From the NCBI GenBank assembly GCA_018857735.1, contig JABMCL010002757.1:513501-577500 (forward strand): 64,000 bases of DNA, read 5' to 3'. Shown in pieces: positions 37,128 through 51,677 of the stretch (its first letter is position 1; each line of letters starts with the position of its first letter). Source of the stretch: Alviniconcha marisindica. Its lineage: Eukaryota > Mollusca > Gastropoda > Provannidae. A model generated the notes under the pieces. It had not been told where the DNA came from, did no database searches, and saw only the letters and a list, made by a program, of their open reading frames with translations. The translations under genes and the position numbers were made by a program.

Positions 37128-39486
37128 AACAACAACAACAAGCAAGCAAAACAACAACACTCAAAACAAGAATGACTGTTGGAATTTTAAAACAAGATCC
37201 AAACACATAAAAAGTTAAAAAGAATGTTGTTTATTAGGACAAAACACAATATGAGAATTTTCGGGGTAATCCATTTTTTCAAGCTACAAAACGATACTTA
37301 AACCAGTTAAAAGGTGTAATATCTTTTTTTAAGGTACAAAGCAACACTTAGACAACAGTATCGTTAAGTATCGTTTTGTAGCTTGACTTTTTTTCTCACC
37401 GTTTAACTGTTGTTTATGTGTCGTTTTGTAGCTTGAAAAAAGGGATTACCGCAAAAAAATCGCCTGTTGTGTTTTGTTCCAATAAATAGCGTTCCTTTCA
37501 ACCTTTTATCTGTTTGGATGTGTGGTTAGTTAGTAATTGGATTTTAACATCCTGTCAACCGCACACAGTCACCTCAAGACAAGGATGTGTGGTGGTGTTG
37601 GAAAACTTATTTTATTAATGATACTATTATACTGTAATCTCTGTTCTCAGAAACCCTTTTGCTTTGTATAAGTTACTGATGCATCATTTGATAGGGCCAG
37701 AGTTTATTGTGTGCTTCAGCTTTGATTATTAGTATGTTGACTTCAATAATAAAGTTTTGAGTGAATAGCCAGTTTATTTATGTATATATGTAGTTTTACT
37801 CCCCCATCCCCTATCCTCGTCTCCTTTACATTTTAGATTTGCATTTGGAATGCTATGTTTTAAAGTTAGGGTTTTGGCTTTCAGAGTGACAAAACACTTT
37901 CCTACAGAGAGCACCACTCAACAATTTGCAAAACATCTAAGAAATAATTAATTCAGTTCTTCACTAGTGACTTCTCTGTTGATGTAACAGAAGTGCTTGT
38001 TGGCCAACCATATTCTTTTATTTTGTCAAGATTTGATCTCTGTAACTCTTCTCGTGAAATTTGAGAATATCCAAAACAGCACATTCCGTGTAGTCTTCAG
38101 ACCGTCAAAACCAGGCCACGTTTCGCCACTCGTACACGCCATCCATCGGCTTCCAGTGCATTAAAATATTAAGAACAAATTTCCTCCCACTTGCTTCTCT
38201 TCTATCATGGGCATTGGACCTCCACCATCAGCCAAAGCGCCTACGTCCTCGGCAGTTATATGCCTTCCCAACAACTCCGATCCTCTTCCGACCAATCATG
38301 CGTTATATTATCCCCGTCGTCAAAATAAAGTCAAATGGTCAACGTTCCTTTTATTCCGTACCAAGGTCCAATAATCCAACAAAACTGTGCACATCAGGTT
38401 TACAAGTGTGTGTGTGGTTTTTATTAAATATTTTTTATTAATAATCATTTTAAGCTGCCTCCCCTTCCTCCCGCCCCAAACAATTTACGGATTTTCTTTT
38501 ATTCAAGGAGGACGAGGAGTGTGAGCTGTTATGAGTGCGGTATTGATACTGTCATGACACATTCTGGCACCTGGGATTTTGTGAACTGCCATGTCCTCGA
38601 CTCCTTCTGTATCATAAATTTGTGTATCTAGCGATAGTGACTGTAAATTGCCAATGACGAACGCTTAGGGCGCATCCTGAGATGAGGCGATCGATAAGTG
38701 TTCATTACTGTCATTATTAAACGCCTGCGGCTAGTTTCTGGTTCACTACACACAACGCCGTGGTGCCTTTGGAGGCACGCGGGAGTTGGGTCCGACTAGG
38801 TGGAACCTTGCCATTGGAAATTACCGCTGTACCCATTGGGTCGGAAAGCGTGCAGTGCGAGTTCAACTTCCGAAGGGGAGAAAATGCTGTCGTCTCTATT
38901 GGTGTTTAGAAAAGAAACGTATTTTTAAAGTTTCCGTTTTCATCGCATGTACGCCTTTTGGAGAAAAAGAAATGAGATCCCCCCTTTGTTGTTGTTTGTT
39001 ACCAGCGGTAACACTGGTGCCTTAAATTGCCTTTCAGATCTCAGCTGAAAACCCGTCTCTTGAAAGGAGCTGGTGTTCTGAAACCATTTCCCCCAAAATA
39101 AAACGTCAAATTAAGGATTTGACTTTAAAGCGATCTTTTGTTGACATAACACGTGCTTGAAATGCTTTCCCTTTAATGTTTTTTAATTACATGGGCATCT
39201 ATGATAATAAGGTAAACTGTTCCATGCGAAAGAGCCCGAAAAGGATAAACTCTTTTTAAATATATCGGTCTCTGTTCTGGGCAGAAGTTGTTTGTTCCCA
39301 TGAACGTGAAGACGTTCAGAAGTAATCATGAGGTCTTTCGTGTATTGCGGGGCATTGTCGTGAACAACCTTTTGCATCAGAACACACTTACTGAGCAACA
39401 GTTGTTAGTTGTTTGACTAACACGGGTAGTTTCAGAGCACGGCACGTTTGTTCATGTTAGGAGCTGGCATTAACAGGAGAGAGGAG

Positions 39487-39582
<96 letters not shown>

Positions 39583-39595
39583 AGGAGAGAGAGAT

Positions 39596-39647
<52 letters not shown>

Positions 39648-39653
39648 GGCATT

Positions 39654-39710
<57 letters not shown>

Positions 39711-39770
39711 AGAAGAGAGAGAGAGAGAGGAGTAGACGAGAGAGAGAGAGAGAGAGAGAGACTGGCATTA

Positions 39771-39864
<94 letters not shown>

Positions 39865-42800
39865 GAACAGGACAGACAGACAGACAGACAGACGATAACA
39901 GACAGACAGACAGACAGACAGACAGACGACAGACAGACAGACAGACAGACAGACAGAGAGGCAGAGAGACAGACAGAGACAGAGACAGAGAGACAGATGA
40001 TTTTCACGTATACATACAAGCATACTGGAATTGTTGCTTTGGTTGTTTTTCTCGTTTGATCTGTCTCCTCTTCTTCATCTTCTGTTTTCCAAGACGGAAT
40101 ATTTCCGAATTAGGTCAGTAAGACTAGTTGATAATTTAAGCCAGTTACTTCGGATAGGCAGGAGGAAATGGGTGAAAATCTTATCTCTGACCGTCTTCAA
40201 CTCCGCGCACACTCCCGTACTCTCCGCTCTGCTTTTGATACCCTCAGCCTCCAGATTCCTCGTGCCAGACTTTCCACTGCTGGCTCCCGCGCCTTTCCTG
40301 TCTTCGGCCCCTCTACATGGAATTACCTTCCCCTGCCTCTCCGACAGAAACCCTCTTTGGACTCATTCAAACCTGCGTCAAGACACTTCTTCTTGCAAAA
40401 CAATAGACCTGCCATGTTTTCCGCTCCGCGCTGCCTTCTTCCTCCGCCGCAAGTCCTTGTTGTTTATTGTCTAAGTTGGTAGTAAATAGTGTATAGTGTA
40501 TATAGTTGTGGCAGCGGCTGCCTGTGCGTGCGTGTGTTCGTTCATTCGCTTAGAATAGTCTCTCCAAAAAAAGATTTTGTGCTTTACAAATACTTTGATT
40601 ATCATTTTATCATTAAAATACAAGTCACTGTCCCGTTCTGCGTCTCAGTACATACTTACCGCCTCGACAAAGATTTTGGTCAGCTCCACGCGTAGCCTGT
40701 AGGGTAAGCCACTCGCACAGGCCATTTTGTCGTACAGCATTTGAACCTTGAACGAAAGGAAGACGTCATTTTATTGTCCAGAAGCACACATCAAAGGGTT
40801 TGCTGTTGTTGTGGCGTTCCCGAGTTGAACACTGGGGGTCACCCGCTAAATGCAATTGTACATGCAATCTGTAAGGTGAAAGCTCTGCGTGTGCTACCGT
40901 TTAAAAACATTTTTTTCTATACCCCCCGCCCCCCTATGGGCAGCCACACGCCGTCTTCAGAGGACATAAAGGGTATAACTTTTACTGAAACAGAACAAAA
41001 CAACGTGAAACTTTTCTGCAGAAGCACGCAATAGGCTTAAGAAGGAACATTTTTAATGGAACAGAACACAATAAGCACTTTTCAGCAGAACTGTCTTGTC
41101 TGAGTAATAAACATACAGTTATTTTAGACAAAGAGTAGTATCGTGCACAGCTGCAGCGCTAGTTTTCTGCATCGCCGACACACGAGATTGGAAAAAGATT
41201 ATTTTAGTGACACATCTAACGATGATTTCATGCCTTGGTAATAACGTTTTTTAATGAAAAAAGAACATTATTTCATATGCGAAAAGAGCACTTAAATGAT
41301 ACTTTGATAAGATCATATAGTATATCTGAGTAATTACATTTCCATAAGACCTATCGTTCAATCTTCATAGCAGTTCGCTTCTGGCTAACTGTCTGCCCGC
41401 CATGGGGGTCTGAGCTACCATTGTTTGTAGAGGAAATAGTCACTGTTCATTCCAGTTTGTTGTGTATCTTACGGTATCTGAGCTACCATGTTTGTAGAGG
41501 AAATAGTCACCGTTCATTCCAGTTTGTTGTGTGTGTATCTTATGGTATCTGAGCTACCATGTTTGCAGAGGAAATACACCGTTCATTCCAATTTGTTGTG
41601 TGTGTATCTTACGGTATCTGAGCTACCATGTTTGTAGAGGAAATAGTCACCGTTCATTCCAATTTGTTGTGTGTGTATCTTACGGTATCTGAGCTACCAT
41701 TGTTTGTAGAGGAAATAGTCACCGTTCATTCCAATTTGTTGTGTGTGTATCTTACGGTATCTGAGCTACCATTGTTTGTAGAGGAAATAGTCACCGTTCA
41801 TTCCAATTTGTTGTGTGTGTATCTTACGGTATCTGAACTACCATTGTTTGTAGAGGAAATAGTCACCGTTCATTCCAATTTGTTGTGTGTGTATCTTACG
41901 GTATCTGAGCTACCATTTTTTGTAGAGGAAATAGTCACCGTTCATTCCAATTTGTTGTGTGTATATCTTACGGTATCTGAGCTACCATGTTTGTAGAGGA
42001 AATAGCCACCGTTCATTCCAATTTGTTGTGTGTGTATCTTACGGTATCTGGGCTATCATGTTTGTAGAGGAACTAGTCCCCATCTATTCATTCCATTTGG
42101 ACATGTTACATACGTCGTGGTTGCCTGAGCCAGGTTACTTGTAGAGAAAATGGCCACTATTCATTCTTATTTGACGTATGTTTACATCATGGGTGCCTGA
42201 ACGAGCTACAATTTTTTGTAGTATTTAAATACGTCGTGGTTGCCTGAGTTACGTTATTTGCAGAGGAAACAATCACTGCTCATCCCCATTTGATGTATGC
42301 GTACGTGGAATATGCCTGAATTACCATTATTTGCACTATTCATTACTATTGAAAACAAAATGACTTATAGAAACACCCGGATACATCTTTCAGAGTAGAC
42401 ACTTGCAGTTTATTTGTGCTTTAGTATAACATAGGTACCATATCAATTTTATGTTTTTAGAAGACAAGCCACTGTTCACCTATTTTCTTTCGTCATAGAT
42501 GGGCCTCTACCAAGTGCATTTTGGACGCGACGATACTGAGACGGCAGAAATGCTGGGTCAACCTGTTCTAGCCAAACCATGTTCTTGCTCAGGGCCATTC
42601 TTAACAAGAAGGGATTCTGGGTCTGGGAAAGTAGGGGTCTGGGGTCTGGGCAAAAAGGGGTCAGGGGTCTGGGCAAGAAGGGGTCAGGGGTCTGGGCAAG
42701 GAGGGGCCTGGGGTCTGGACAGGAAAAGGTCTGGGGAGTGGGCAAGAAGGGGTCTGGGTTCTGGGTTCTGTACAAGAAGGGGTCTGGGTTCTGTACAAGA

Positions 42801-43869
42801 AGGGGTCTGGGGTATGGGCAAAAAGGGGTCTGGGGTCTAGGCAAAAAGGGGCCTGGGGTTTGGGCAAGAAGGGGCCTGGGGTCTGGACAAGAAAAGGTCT
42901 GGCTAAGAAGTGGTTGGTCTGGGGTCTGGGCAAGAAGGGGTCTGGGGTCTGGGCAAGAAAGGGTCTGGGGTCTGGGCAAGAAGAGACCTGGCCAAGAAGT
43001 GGGTGGTCTGGGGTCTGGGCAAGAAGAAATTTGGCCAAGAAGTGGGTGGTCTGGGGTCTGGGCAAGACGGGGCCTGAACAGGAATGCAAGGGGATGTTCA
43101 AGAAAGGGCCTTAGCACGAACGGTATCGTCCCACACTTTAGGATTCTCAGAGTTTGTACTTTGTTCCTTTCCGTATTCAAAAACACGAGATAGAAGAAGA
43201 AGAAGAAGAAGAAAAAGAAGAAGAAGAAGAAGAAACTCTCTTGTGCACAACTTATTGTTAGCGTATGTTTGGGGAATACTTCATAAAGTGTCAGGGAAAT
43301 TTCGACAAATGAATTTAGGAGTTTATATTAGCATCTCAGTACAAGCCTGAGCAATTATTAATCCACGACGTACGAATGTAAGGTCATAAAAGGCTGGAAC
43401 TTGTTACTTCTGCAGTTATCACGAGATCTGTGTACAAATTATTGCTAGTGTGAATGTATTTATATTTAAAGTTACACGCGGAATTTCCAGCAACTGGAAG
43501 CTTATTAGCATTTGACTACAAGCGTGGTAAGTTTTGAACCTCAGCATGTTATTAAGTTTTATCTGGTGACGTTAAAACAAAAACAAAAAAACGAGCGTTC
43601 AGTATTTCAGTAGTTTCACTGTGACGTAAAAGCAACTAAAGTAACAACAGTGATAACGAAAAGAACAACAACAAAAGCAAAAACAACAAAGGTAACCCCC
43701 CCCCCTCCCCTCTCAAAACAAAACGCAAAACCGACTTCACGTGATTTATTTACTTTATGAGTGATGTAAAAACGAGTATTCATACCTCATTCATCATATC
43801 GGTGACATAAACACGAACTTCCTCCACAGATCCCTTTCTGGAAAAAAAAGTACAAATATTTGTAACTGA

Positions 43870-43942
<73 letters not shown>

Positions 43943-44859
43943 GCCCCCACTGCCCGTCACATACACACAGAGTACTTCCTGGTGGATGTATCAGACTAAC
44001 AAGGAGCTATTTACTCACAAACGATTGATTTGCTAGCTACTTTGGGGAAGGGTTGATAGGCTGATGTATGGACTGTGTCTGACCAAGAGAGCTGATTAAG
44101 CAGAGCTGAAAAAGAGAGCTGATTAAAGAGTGGTGACAAAAAGAGCTGATTAAAGAGAGCTGACAAAGAGAGTGACAAAGAGAGATGAGTAAAGAGTGGT
44201 GACAAAGAGAGCTGATTAAAGAGTGATGACTAAGAGAGTGACAAAGAGAGATGAGTAAAGAGTGGTGACAAAGAGAGCTGATTAAAGAGTGGTGACAAAA
44301 AGAGCTGATTAAAGAGAGCTGACAAAGAGAGTGACAAAGAGAGATGAGTAAAGAGTGGTGACAAAGAGAGCTGATTAAAGAGTGATGACTAAGAGAGCTG
44401 AGTAAAGAATGGTGACAAAGAGACCTGATTAAAGAGAGTTGACAAAGAGAGCTGATTAAAGAGAGTTGAGAAAGAGCCAACACAACGGTTTACAATCGTA
44501 GAGCCACAGGACAAAGAGCCCCGTCACAGCAGCAGGAACACTTACTTGTTGTACATGTCGAAATCCGCATGCAGGCACACATCCACGTAGACACTATTGC
44601 AACTAGGTCCATCTGAAATTGTCGTAAATCTAGGAGTGGTTACAGGAGCATTAACTGTTAGTAGTAGCAGTAGTAAAAGTAGTAGTAGTAGTAGCAGTAG
44701 TAAGTAGTAGTAACAGCAGCAGTGTAGACAAATAACTAGTTAGTTGTTAAGGCCCATTCAGCTGCTCAGGTAATGGCACAAAGTTCCTCCTGAAATTGTC
44801 GTAAATCTGGGAGTGGAAACAGCAGTATTAACTACGACTACTACCACCACTACCTGACT

Positions 44860-44894
<35 letters not shown>

Positions 44895-47800
44895 GGTAGA
44901 GAGAGAACTAGTTATATATTAGGGCCCGTCCAACCGCGTAGGTTATGCTGGGGTGAACGAAAATAGGACTAGCGGAAGCTGTCAGGTTGCAGCAATGCTA
45001 TATCATCATTACTACATATTATTATGACTGATATTTGTTATCGTATTGGTGAACATGTATCTATTATCATACTATATGCTGAACCCCATCCCAGCTCATT
45101 TTACATTGTCAGGGGCTACTTGACTTTTTTGACTGTCAGTTGAGCAGCCGTCACATTTAGTGGGAACCGGGTGGAAGGCACTGAGCGAATTCGGGGAATC
45201 CGATGACATGGTTAATACACTCAAGTCAAGAAGTTAGGCATCTGTAGGAATTAAAGAGTGCAATAACGTTTCACAGTGGCATAAAAGAAAGTCTAAATAA
45301 CGATTTTAGAACGTCGGTAATAATCTGTGAAATCGCCGACAGTGTGGACAATCACTTTTGTGGATATCTTTGACATTTTCTCGCAGTTTGCTTGTATACT
45401 TGGCAAACAGCCTGCTGACTGCAAGTTGATACTTGTAACTGTCTAGCACCTACATGCTGAACTGAGCCGAGCCTTTGCTATCCGGTGGTGTCAGCTGGCT
45501 TCTGAAGCTGAATTATTTCACTCGCACGTAGGCAAAACTGGTGATTTTTACACACACCGGGCACGTTTCTTACGTGCCCTCCACGTACGTGTTAAGCTGA
45601 CTTTATATTTGACGGAAGTAGATTAGTGAATATAAGCCTTTCAGTTGCTGAGACTTTGTGGAAGTGGATTAGGGAGGTCTGAAAAATAAGTGCATTGTTG
45701 TTAAACGTTGCTGTACTTTTGAGCTTGAGTATACTTACAATCTAGGTGCAAAGGTTGCGTGGCTTTGGGCTGTCACATGAACCGTCACAGGCAACACGTG
45801 CAGCACTGGATCCGATGACGAACAGTGAACGAGTCAGTCATAAGCCGCCACACCTTTTAAGGCGCAATGTTTCATTCAAGACATAGTGAGCCGGTTTGGC
45901 CTAGCGGTATGGCGTTAGGCTGGTAAGCGGAAGGACCTCGGTTCGATACCGCTTCGGCTCTCCTTTCTCTTGAAAAAGGTTGTGGTTTGTGGACACTGTC
46001 TTGTGACTTTGTCCATCACTTCCTACTGAAACATTAAAATGGCTCTCATCGCTGCCCATCTTAATGCAGGATTCATTCTGGTGGTGACAGTGTAGCGATA
46101 GGTATATCCTCTCTCCCTCTTCCCCCACCTCCATACCCCCTTCCCCCCTTCTCCCCGTCCCTAATAAGCCTTACGGTTTCTGTGGACGTTAAGCACCATG
46201 TTTACTTAATTCAAGACATTTCCTGGCAAGGCCATCTCTGCACACGCAGACAGTTGACGCCATGGCTGACCTCACCGCGTCGCCGCCGTGTGCCAAATAT
46301 AGAAATGACGCAGGAGTACTCTCACAGCAGAAGTGGTGGGTCAACTGGCGACTGGGTGGGATTTTCATTCTGGTGAAAGCGATTCAGATGACGACATAGC
46401 TACCCAGTTGCAACATTTTGATGAAGGCAAACTTGTCGAGTGGTCCGACAAAGACAACTCCATTTTGGAAGCTTAAACGTATGCGGGTCTCTTTAGTTAG
46501 TAACTGGATTTTAACGTCCTGTCAAACGCACATAGCTCAGGACAAAGGCAATGAGCGAGTTGCGGAAGTCATGCAACGGGCCGGCTGGCTACCTTTCTGC
46601 CTCCGTGACGGTTGTGTGACTTTAGACTCAGGGGACTCACCGGCACGCTTAGCACGTTCAGCTGGAAGCGGTGGCAATGAGCGACTTCTTGGAATCATGT
46701 GGTACTTTTGGCTCCACAAATTCCCATCTTCTGGACCTGCGTTTCTTTTCAGCTGTTGCGAGATTCTGAGTGAGAAGGTGTTGCCGTCTATGGACACTAA
46801 ACTCTCGTTTTTCTGCACGTAGAGCCAAACAGAAAAAGGCCGGGAGGTTATGACAGACCTGGTGGAAGTGCAAAGTTAGTATAGTTAATTACTGGATATT
46901 TAACGCCCAGTCGACCGTGCGGGCTGTACCAGAGCGAAACACCATCTAAAATTCTAACACACCTTTGAAAATACAAACGCGCAAGTCTAACAAGTCAGAA
47001 CCATCCTAGATTAAACAACAGAAGTGCAGTTTCATCCATGCACGCTTGACTGCGGTTCCTTCAACATATGGCTATACGTCTCCAAGTCGTTCAAACGAAG
47101 GAATAAAATCACAAATAAAAATCTGATTTTTCCTGACACACATAGCTTCGTGTTTGAAGAGAAGTGGAGGCAAAATGAATTTCACTGACTTCAAAAGACC
47201 GCAGTTACGGAGACTTGATTGCGGACAGCAGGTAAAGCATGCGAAATTCGTCTGACCTACTGCAGCTTCAAAACACAGAAGATTGAAACACAGAAAAAAA
47301 CAAGAAAAAACAACAACCCCGCTTATATTAATGAAACAATGCAAAAGGTGTGCATATTTTCAAAGCAACAAAACGACAGTTAAACGGTAGTAAATAAAAA
47401 CATTATAATTATCCGGTTACGGTTTGTCATTGGAATGCCTGGAGTGTCTGATTCTTCCACACACTCCAGCGGGTGCTTTGTCCATTTTTGACCAGGCCTT
47501 ATCAACCACTGATTTTCCTTCGTGTCCTGTGTTTTTTAGTTTTTAGTTTTTAGTTTCTTTGTTGTTGAACTAACTCGGTTTCAAAACTGAAACAAAACTT
47601 TTGCACTATGTGGTACCCCAAATCTGTTTTAGTCCAAGTCCTTCATTGTCTGCTCTAGTAACCTACACACATACAGACATGCAACCGCCGCACCTCATTT
47701 CATGGCCTAGGAACTACTACCGCATTTTTTACTACAACTCTGACCGTGTCTGTGAAAGAAATCTTTCTCACACTAGGACCATCCGCAAATTGCGCTATTT

Positions 47801-48252
47801 TATGTTCAGTCTGAATTGTGCGAGTGCCCACAATACTATCATTATTCCTAATCATACTTCCATGGGTCGTTTCGGCTATCACTTATGGATTAGTAGTATT
47901 GGACGTGATGCGTATGTAATCATGTATTATACGCCTTGCCCAGCCGCTCTGTCTTTGTCATAACTAGGAAATTGGAAGCGATGCATGCATCCAGTAGAAA
48001 TGCATAATGCGCCCATTCACCTAAAGGTGCAGGGGAGATTCAAGGGTATTACGCCAGCTGAACATCTCCTACCATACATCTCTGTAATGTTCAACGCCCA
48101 CCACGTCAACAACGCTTCTGCAGAATAATGTCCGACCAATCGATATTTCCTGATGTATATTTACAACACGACGACGATTCATTATCATTCATCGAGTCTG
48201 CTGAGTGTCTGCATACGTGTGTGTGTGCGTGTGTGCGTGCGTGCGTGCGTGC

Positions 48253-48294
<42 letters not shown>

Positions 48295-48836
48295 GGGAGG
48301 GGACACGTACATGAAGCAGTTATATATATATATAAAGACACTTCTTCTGTCACAATTTATTTGGTGCTTCCCGTCCTAACAAAATATAACCAAATTAAAT
48401 TAAAAAGAGCATACACGGGTTACCGTTATGTATAGATTTTGAAAAAGCATTTGGTTCCGTTGACTGCATGGATGTTAATGATTTTCTCATAGGCTTAAAG
48501 TATTTTTGTTTGTTTTGTTGTTGTTGCTGTGTTTTTGTGTGACACATCTGAAAGGCAATTGCTACTATCTTGAAATACTGATGGAGGTCCAATATCTACA
48601 ATATATATGTAGGTTTAGTGAAAACACGATCAGTCACTATATACATATATATATATATTACACCGAACTTTAAAGGTTTATATTTATTCGGACTATGTGT
48701 CGGACAACCTTTTGGTTCCAAGGAAATGAAGTAAAAGAGAAAGCAGCACAGAGAACTAGACAGAGGGGAAAGAGTCACTGGTATCTAATATGTAATGACG
48801 TTCCGCCCTATTCAGCATTTCCTTGTGGCAAGCACA

Positions 48837-48874
<38 letters not shown>

Positions 48875-51491
48875 GCACACATACCAGCTGAACTGCTACA
48901 CCGTCGTCGGTGCGAAATCGCACAATGCAGACAGCCATCTGGGGATTGGTGTTCGGCCGTGTGATGTACCATGTCAGCTCCTGTCGTCACGGTCAAGAAC
49001 ATTAATACAAAGCACCCAACACGCAACATAAATTCATAGTTTTTCCAATGTGCACGATTATCTGTAAGCATAACGACCTGGGCATATTCTGAAAGTCGGT
49101 CCATGGGAGACGGAAATAGAAGCGGGAGGTGGGGGGGGGGGGGGGGGGGGGGGGCGGACAGACGAACAGACGATTATGACCCAAGACTGAACTGAAACAC
49201 TTTTGCACTCATAGTCTGTAAAATGGACTGTCACAAAAGACCGACAGTTTGAATACAAGATCCTGCCTCTCGCAGAACCAGTGTCTACGCTTCAGTTGAT
49301 TAAAGATGTTATCTAAGCGATCAGGAAAGCCCAAATGCGCTTCACTCGAGTCTTTTCCTCGCTGCCATTTAAATGGTTCCAATGCTGGAACACGACTGAC
49401 GACGGCAAAGACTTGGAGAAACAGGAATCAGCGATGGCAGCGATGGCCACAACATGGAACGTTCTGCTACTTCGTCGGCCACAACCACTGTAGTCGTGCA
49501 TGCAGCTGCCGCTCAGGACGCTCTGCTGATCGGAGGATCTTTCAGTGAACGGACCGGCCATCCACGCACCGCAGTTTCGTATGTACCACGATCTACACGT
49601 GCAACATGGGGCTCCCGTGCACCTCCCTCCACCCATGGATCCAAACACGCACCATTCTCCAAACACGCACCTCTGTCCATTCCACACTCCATTCCTCGCT
49701 TTCCGGCAGCCTTCCTCCAAACTCTTCCCTAGATGGTTTCACTACAGAAGAGGCACTATTTATTTTCCCGCGCATCTGCATACCGAAACCGTCCCTAGGT
49801 CTGACGCTGTTAGCGGCCTCCGTCAAAGTGCGGAAAGTTTGGGTAGGCTATAACTCAGTAAGGCTGCTTTCTTTTGCCCCAACCGCTGATCTTCCGGTCA
49901 GCCAATCCTTCCAGATTCCGTACCTACACCGGACGCCCCCCCGCCCCCCACCATCCCCCCGCCACCCACCATGGCAATGTCAGAATCCTCACAATGTTGA
50001 AGGCGGACGTTTAATGAAAGGAGACGAAGAAGAGCTGTGGAATCAACATGACCTCGCAGCACGTACGTCACAACCGGGCGCTGTTTGACCCGGATGCAAA
50101 AGACGTCACATTCACGATTCCGATCATTTTGGTGTCATCTGTGCTCGGCCATAAAACAACAAGGACGACAACAACAACGCCTGATAAAATCTGAGTCGTC
50201 TGTTACAAAAGTACTGCCATTTGAGCACCAACAGAAAACTATCATTTTACTCAGTTTTTCAGAAACCTTTTGTATGACTAATTACAGCAGAGCTGGGAGG
50301 AGGGGTGCCGGGGGGTGAGGGGGGGGGGAGTGGGGGGGGGGGGGGTAAGGGGGGGGAAGAGAGAGAGAGAGGTTTGGAGTTTGAGTCCATCCATGCACAA
50401 CCAACACACTATAGACTTCAAGGCAAAGCGTCGCACCAGCCACCCGGTGAATAGGTCACCCCAGAAAACCTACAAGCCCACGAAGGAAAATAGACCCAAA
50501 TCGCGTTCGGTAACTTTCACCCGGCTTCCTAGTAAATAGAAGGTAATTCCAGGTGAGAGTTACTGTAGGTGATTCGGGTCTTTGCTGTTGTGTTCATGTG
50601 TCTCTTTCGAGCGCTATTTAACTGCCTTTGCTTGTTGGTTCTACGAAAGCGCTCTAGGCCTCGCTCTGTTTCAGATTACCACCTCAACTATTAAAAACGA
50701 AACGAAAAGAAAAAAGCAACAAACCAACCAGCTAACCTCATGCTGGGAAAGGCCGAGCTGACTGTACTGTATTTTCTGCACTTGGTCGTCAGTCTGAAAG
50801 ACGTAGAGCGGGACTTCGTGGAACCTCCTCTCTCTCTTGATCAGCGTGACCAGCCGCGTGACGCCCGAGTCCATGGTCACGTTCAGCAGGACGATTTCCG
50901 GCATGTCACGCTGCAGGAACTCGCTGCGTGCCGTCACGAACGACAAGCTTAGCTCTTGCGTGACATCTTTTCCATCTGCTATGAGAATGACTTTTTTGTT
51001 CTTCTTTTTCTTTTCTTCTTTTTCTCCCGCTTTTCGTCCGACTTATTTTTTATTTATATCTCTTTTGTTTTTCAGTGTAGAATCTTCCTCCTCTCCAACT
51101 GCCGAAATTATTTTTGTTATAAATGTATTTAAAAACAAAAACAAATCTGAAGCAAGAATGGCTGCTAGCGTTCTAAACAAGATCCAACACATAAAAGGTT
51201 ATGACAAAACACAACATGCTAATTTTCGGGCTAAGCCTGCAAAACAAGCTTCTAGCTTGAAAAAAAAGGGGGCTTACAACTAAAATTCTTTTCTTCTTTT
51301 TCTCCCGCTTTTCGTCCGACTTATTTTTATTTATATGTCTTGTTTTTGTCTAGGAAACAGCGTTCTTTTTAACCTTTTATGTGTTTTGGATCTCATAAAT
51401 GAATACATTCTATTAAAAAAAGGAATTTTTTTAGCAACACATATTCACGCCTTGACCACATACAACCCACCGGCACCCACATCCGTGCGTG

Positions 51492-51590
<99 letters not shown>

Positions 51591-51599
51591 AGAGAGAGA

Positions 51600-51677
<78 letters not shown>

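Noticed and set aside
41628..43193. ORFs of 122, 204 and 236 codons
   Set aside because: They are products of the ~70-bp and 22-bp arrays, with repetitive peptide text and no domain.
45890..45960. True tRNA gene at the SINE heads
   Set aside because: Box A- and box B-like sequences are present, but the head is attached to a SINE body and tail, is repeated several times and shows target duplications; no functional tRNA is supported.
49306..50088. Overlapping ORFs on both strands, up to 160 codons
   Set aside because: GC-rich region with mutually overlapping frames, no domain and no splice link to neighbours. It could be a decayed gene, but I cannot support it.
50740..50975. Exon 2 resemblance to a bacterial response-regulator receiver ([10 protein letters not shown])
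   Set aside because: Superficial; phase, position and the following RAKR site place it as the prodomain of the protease.
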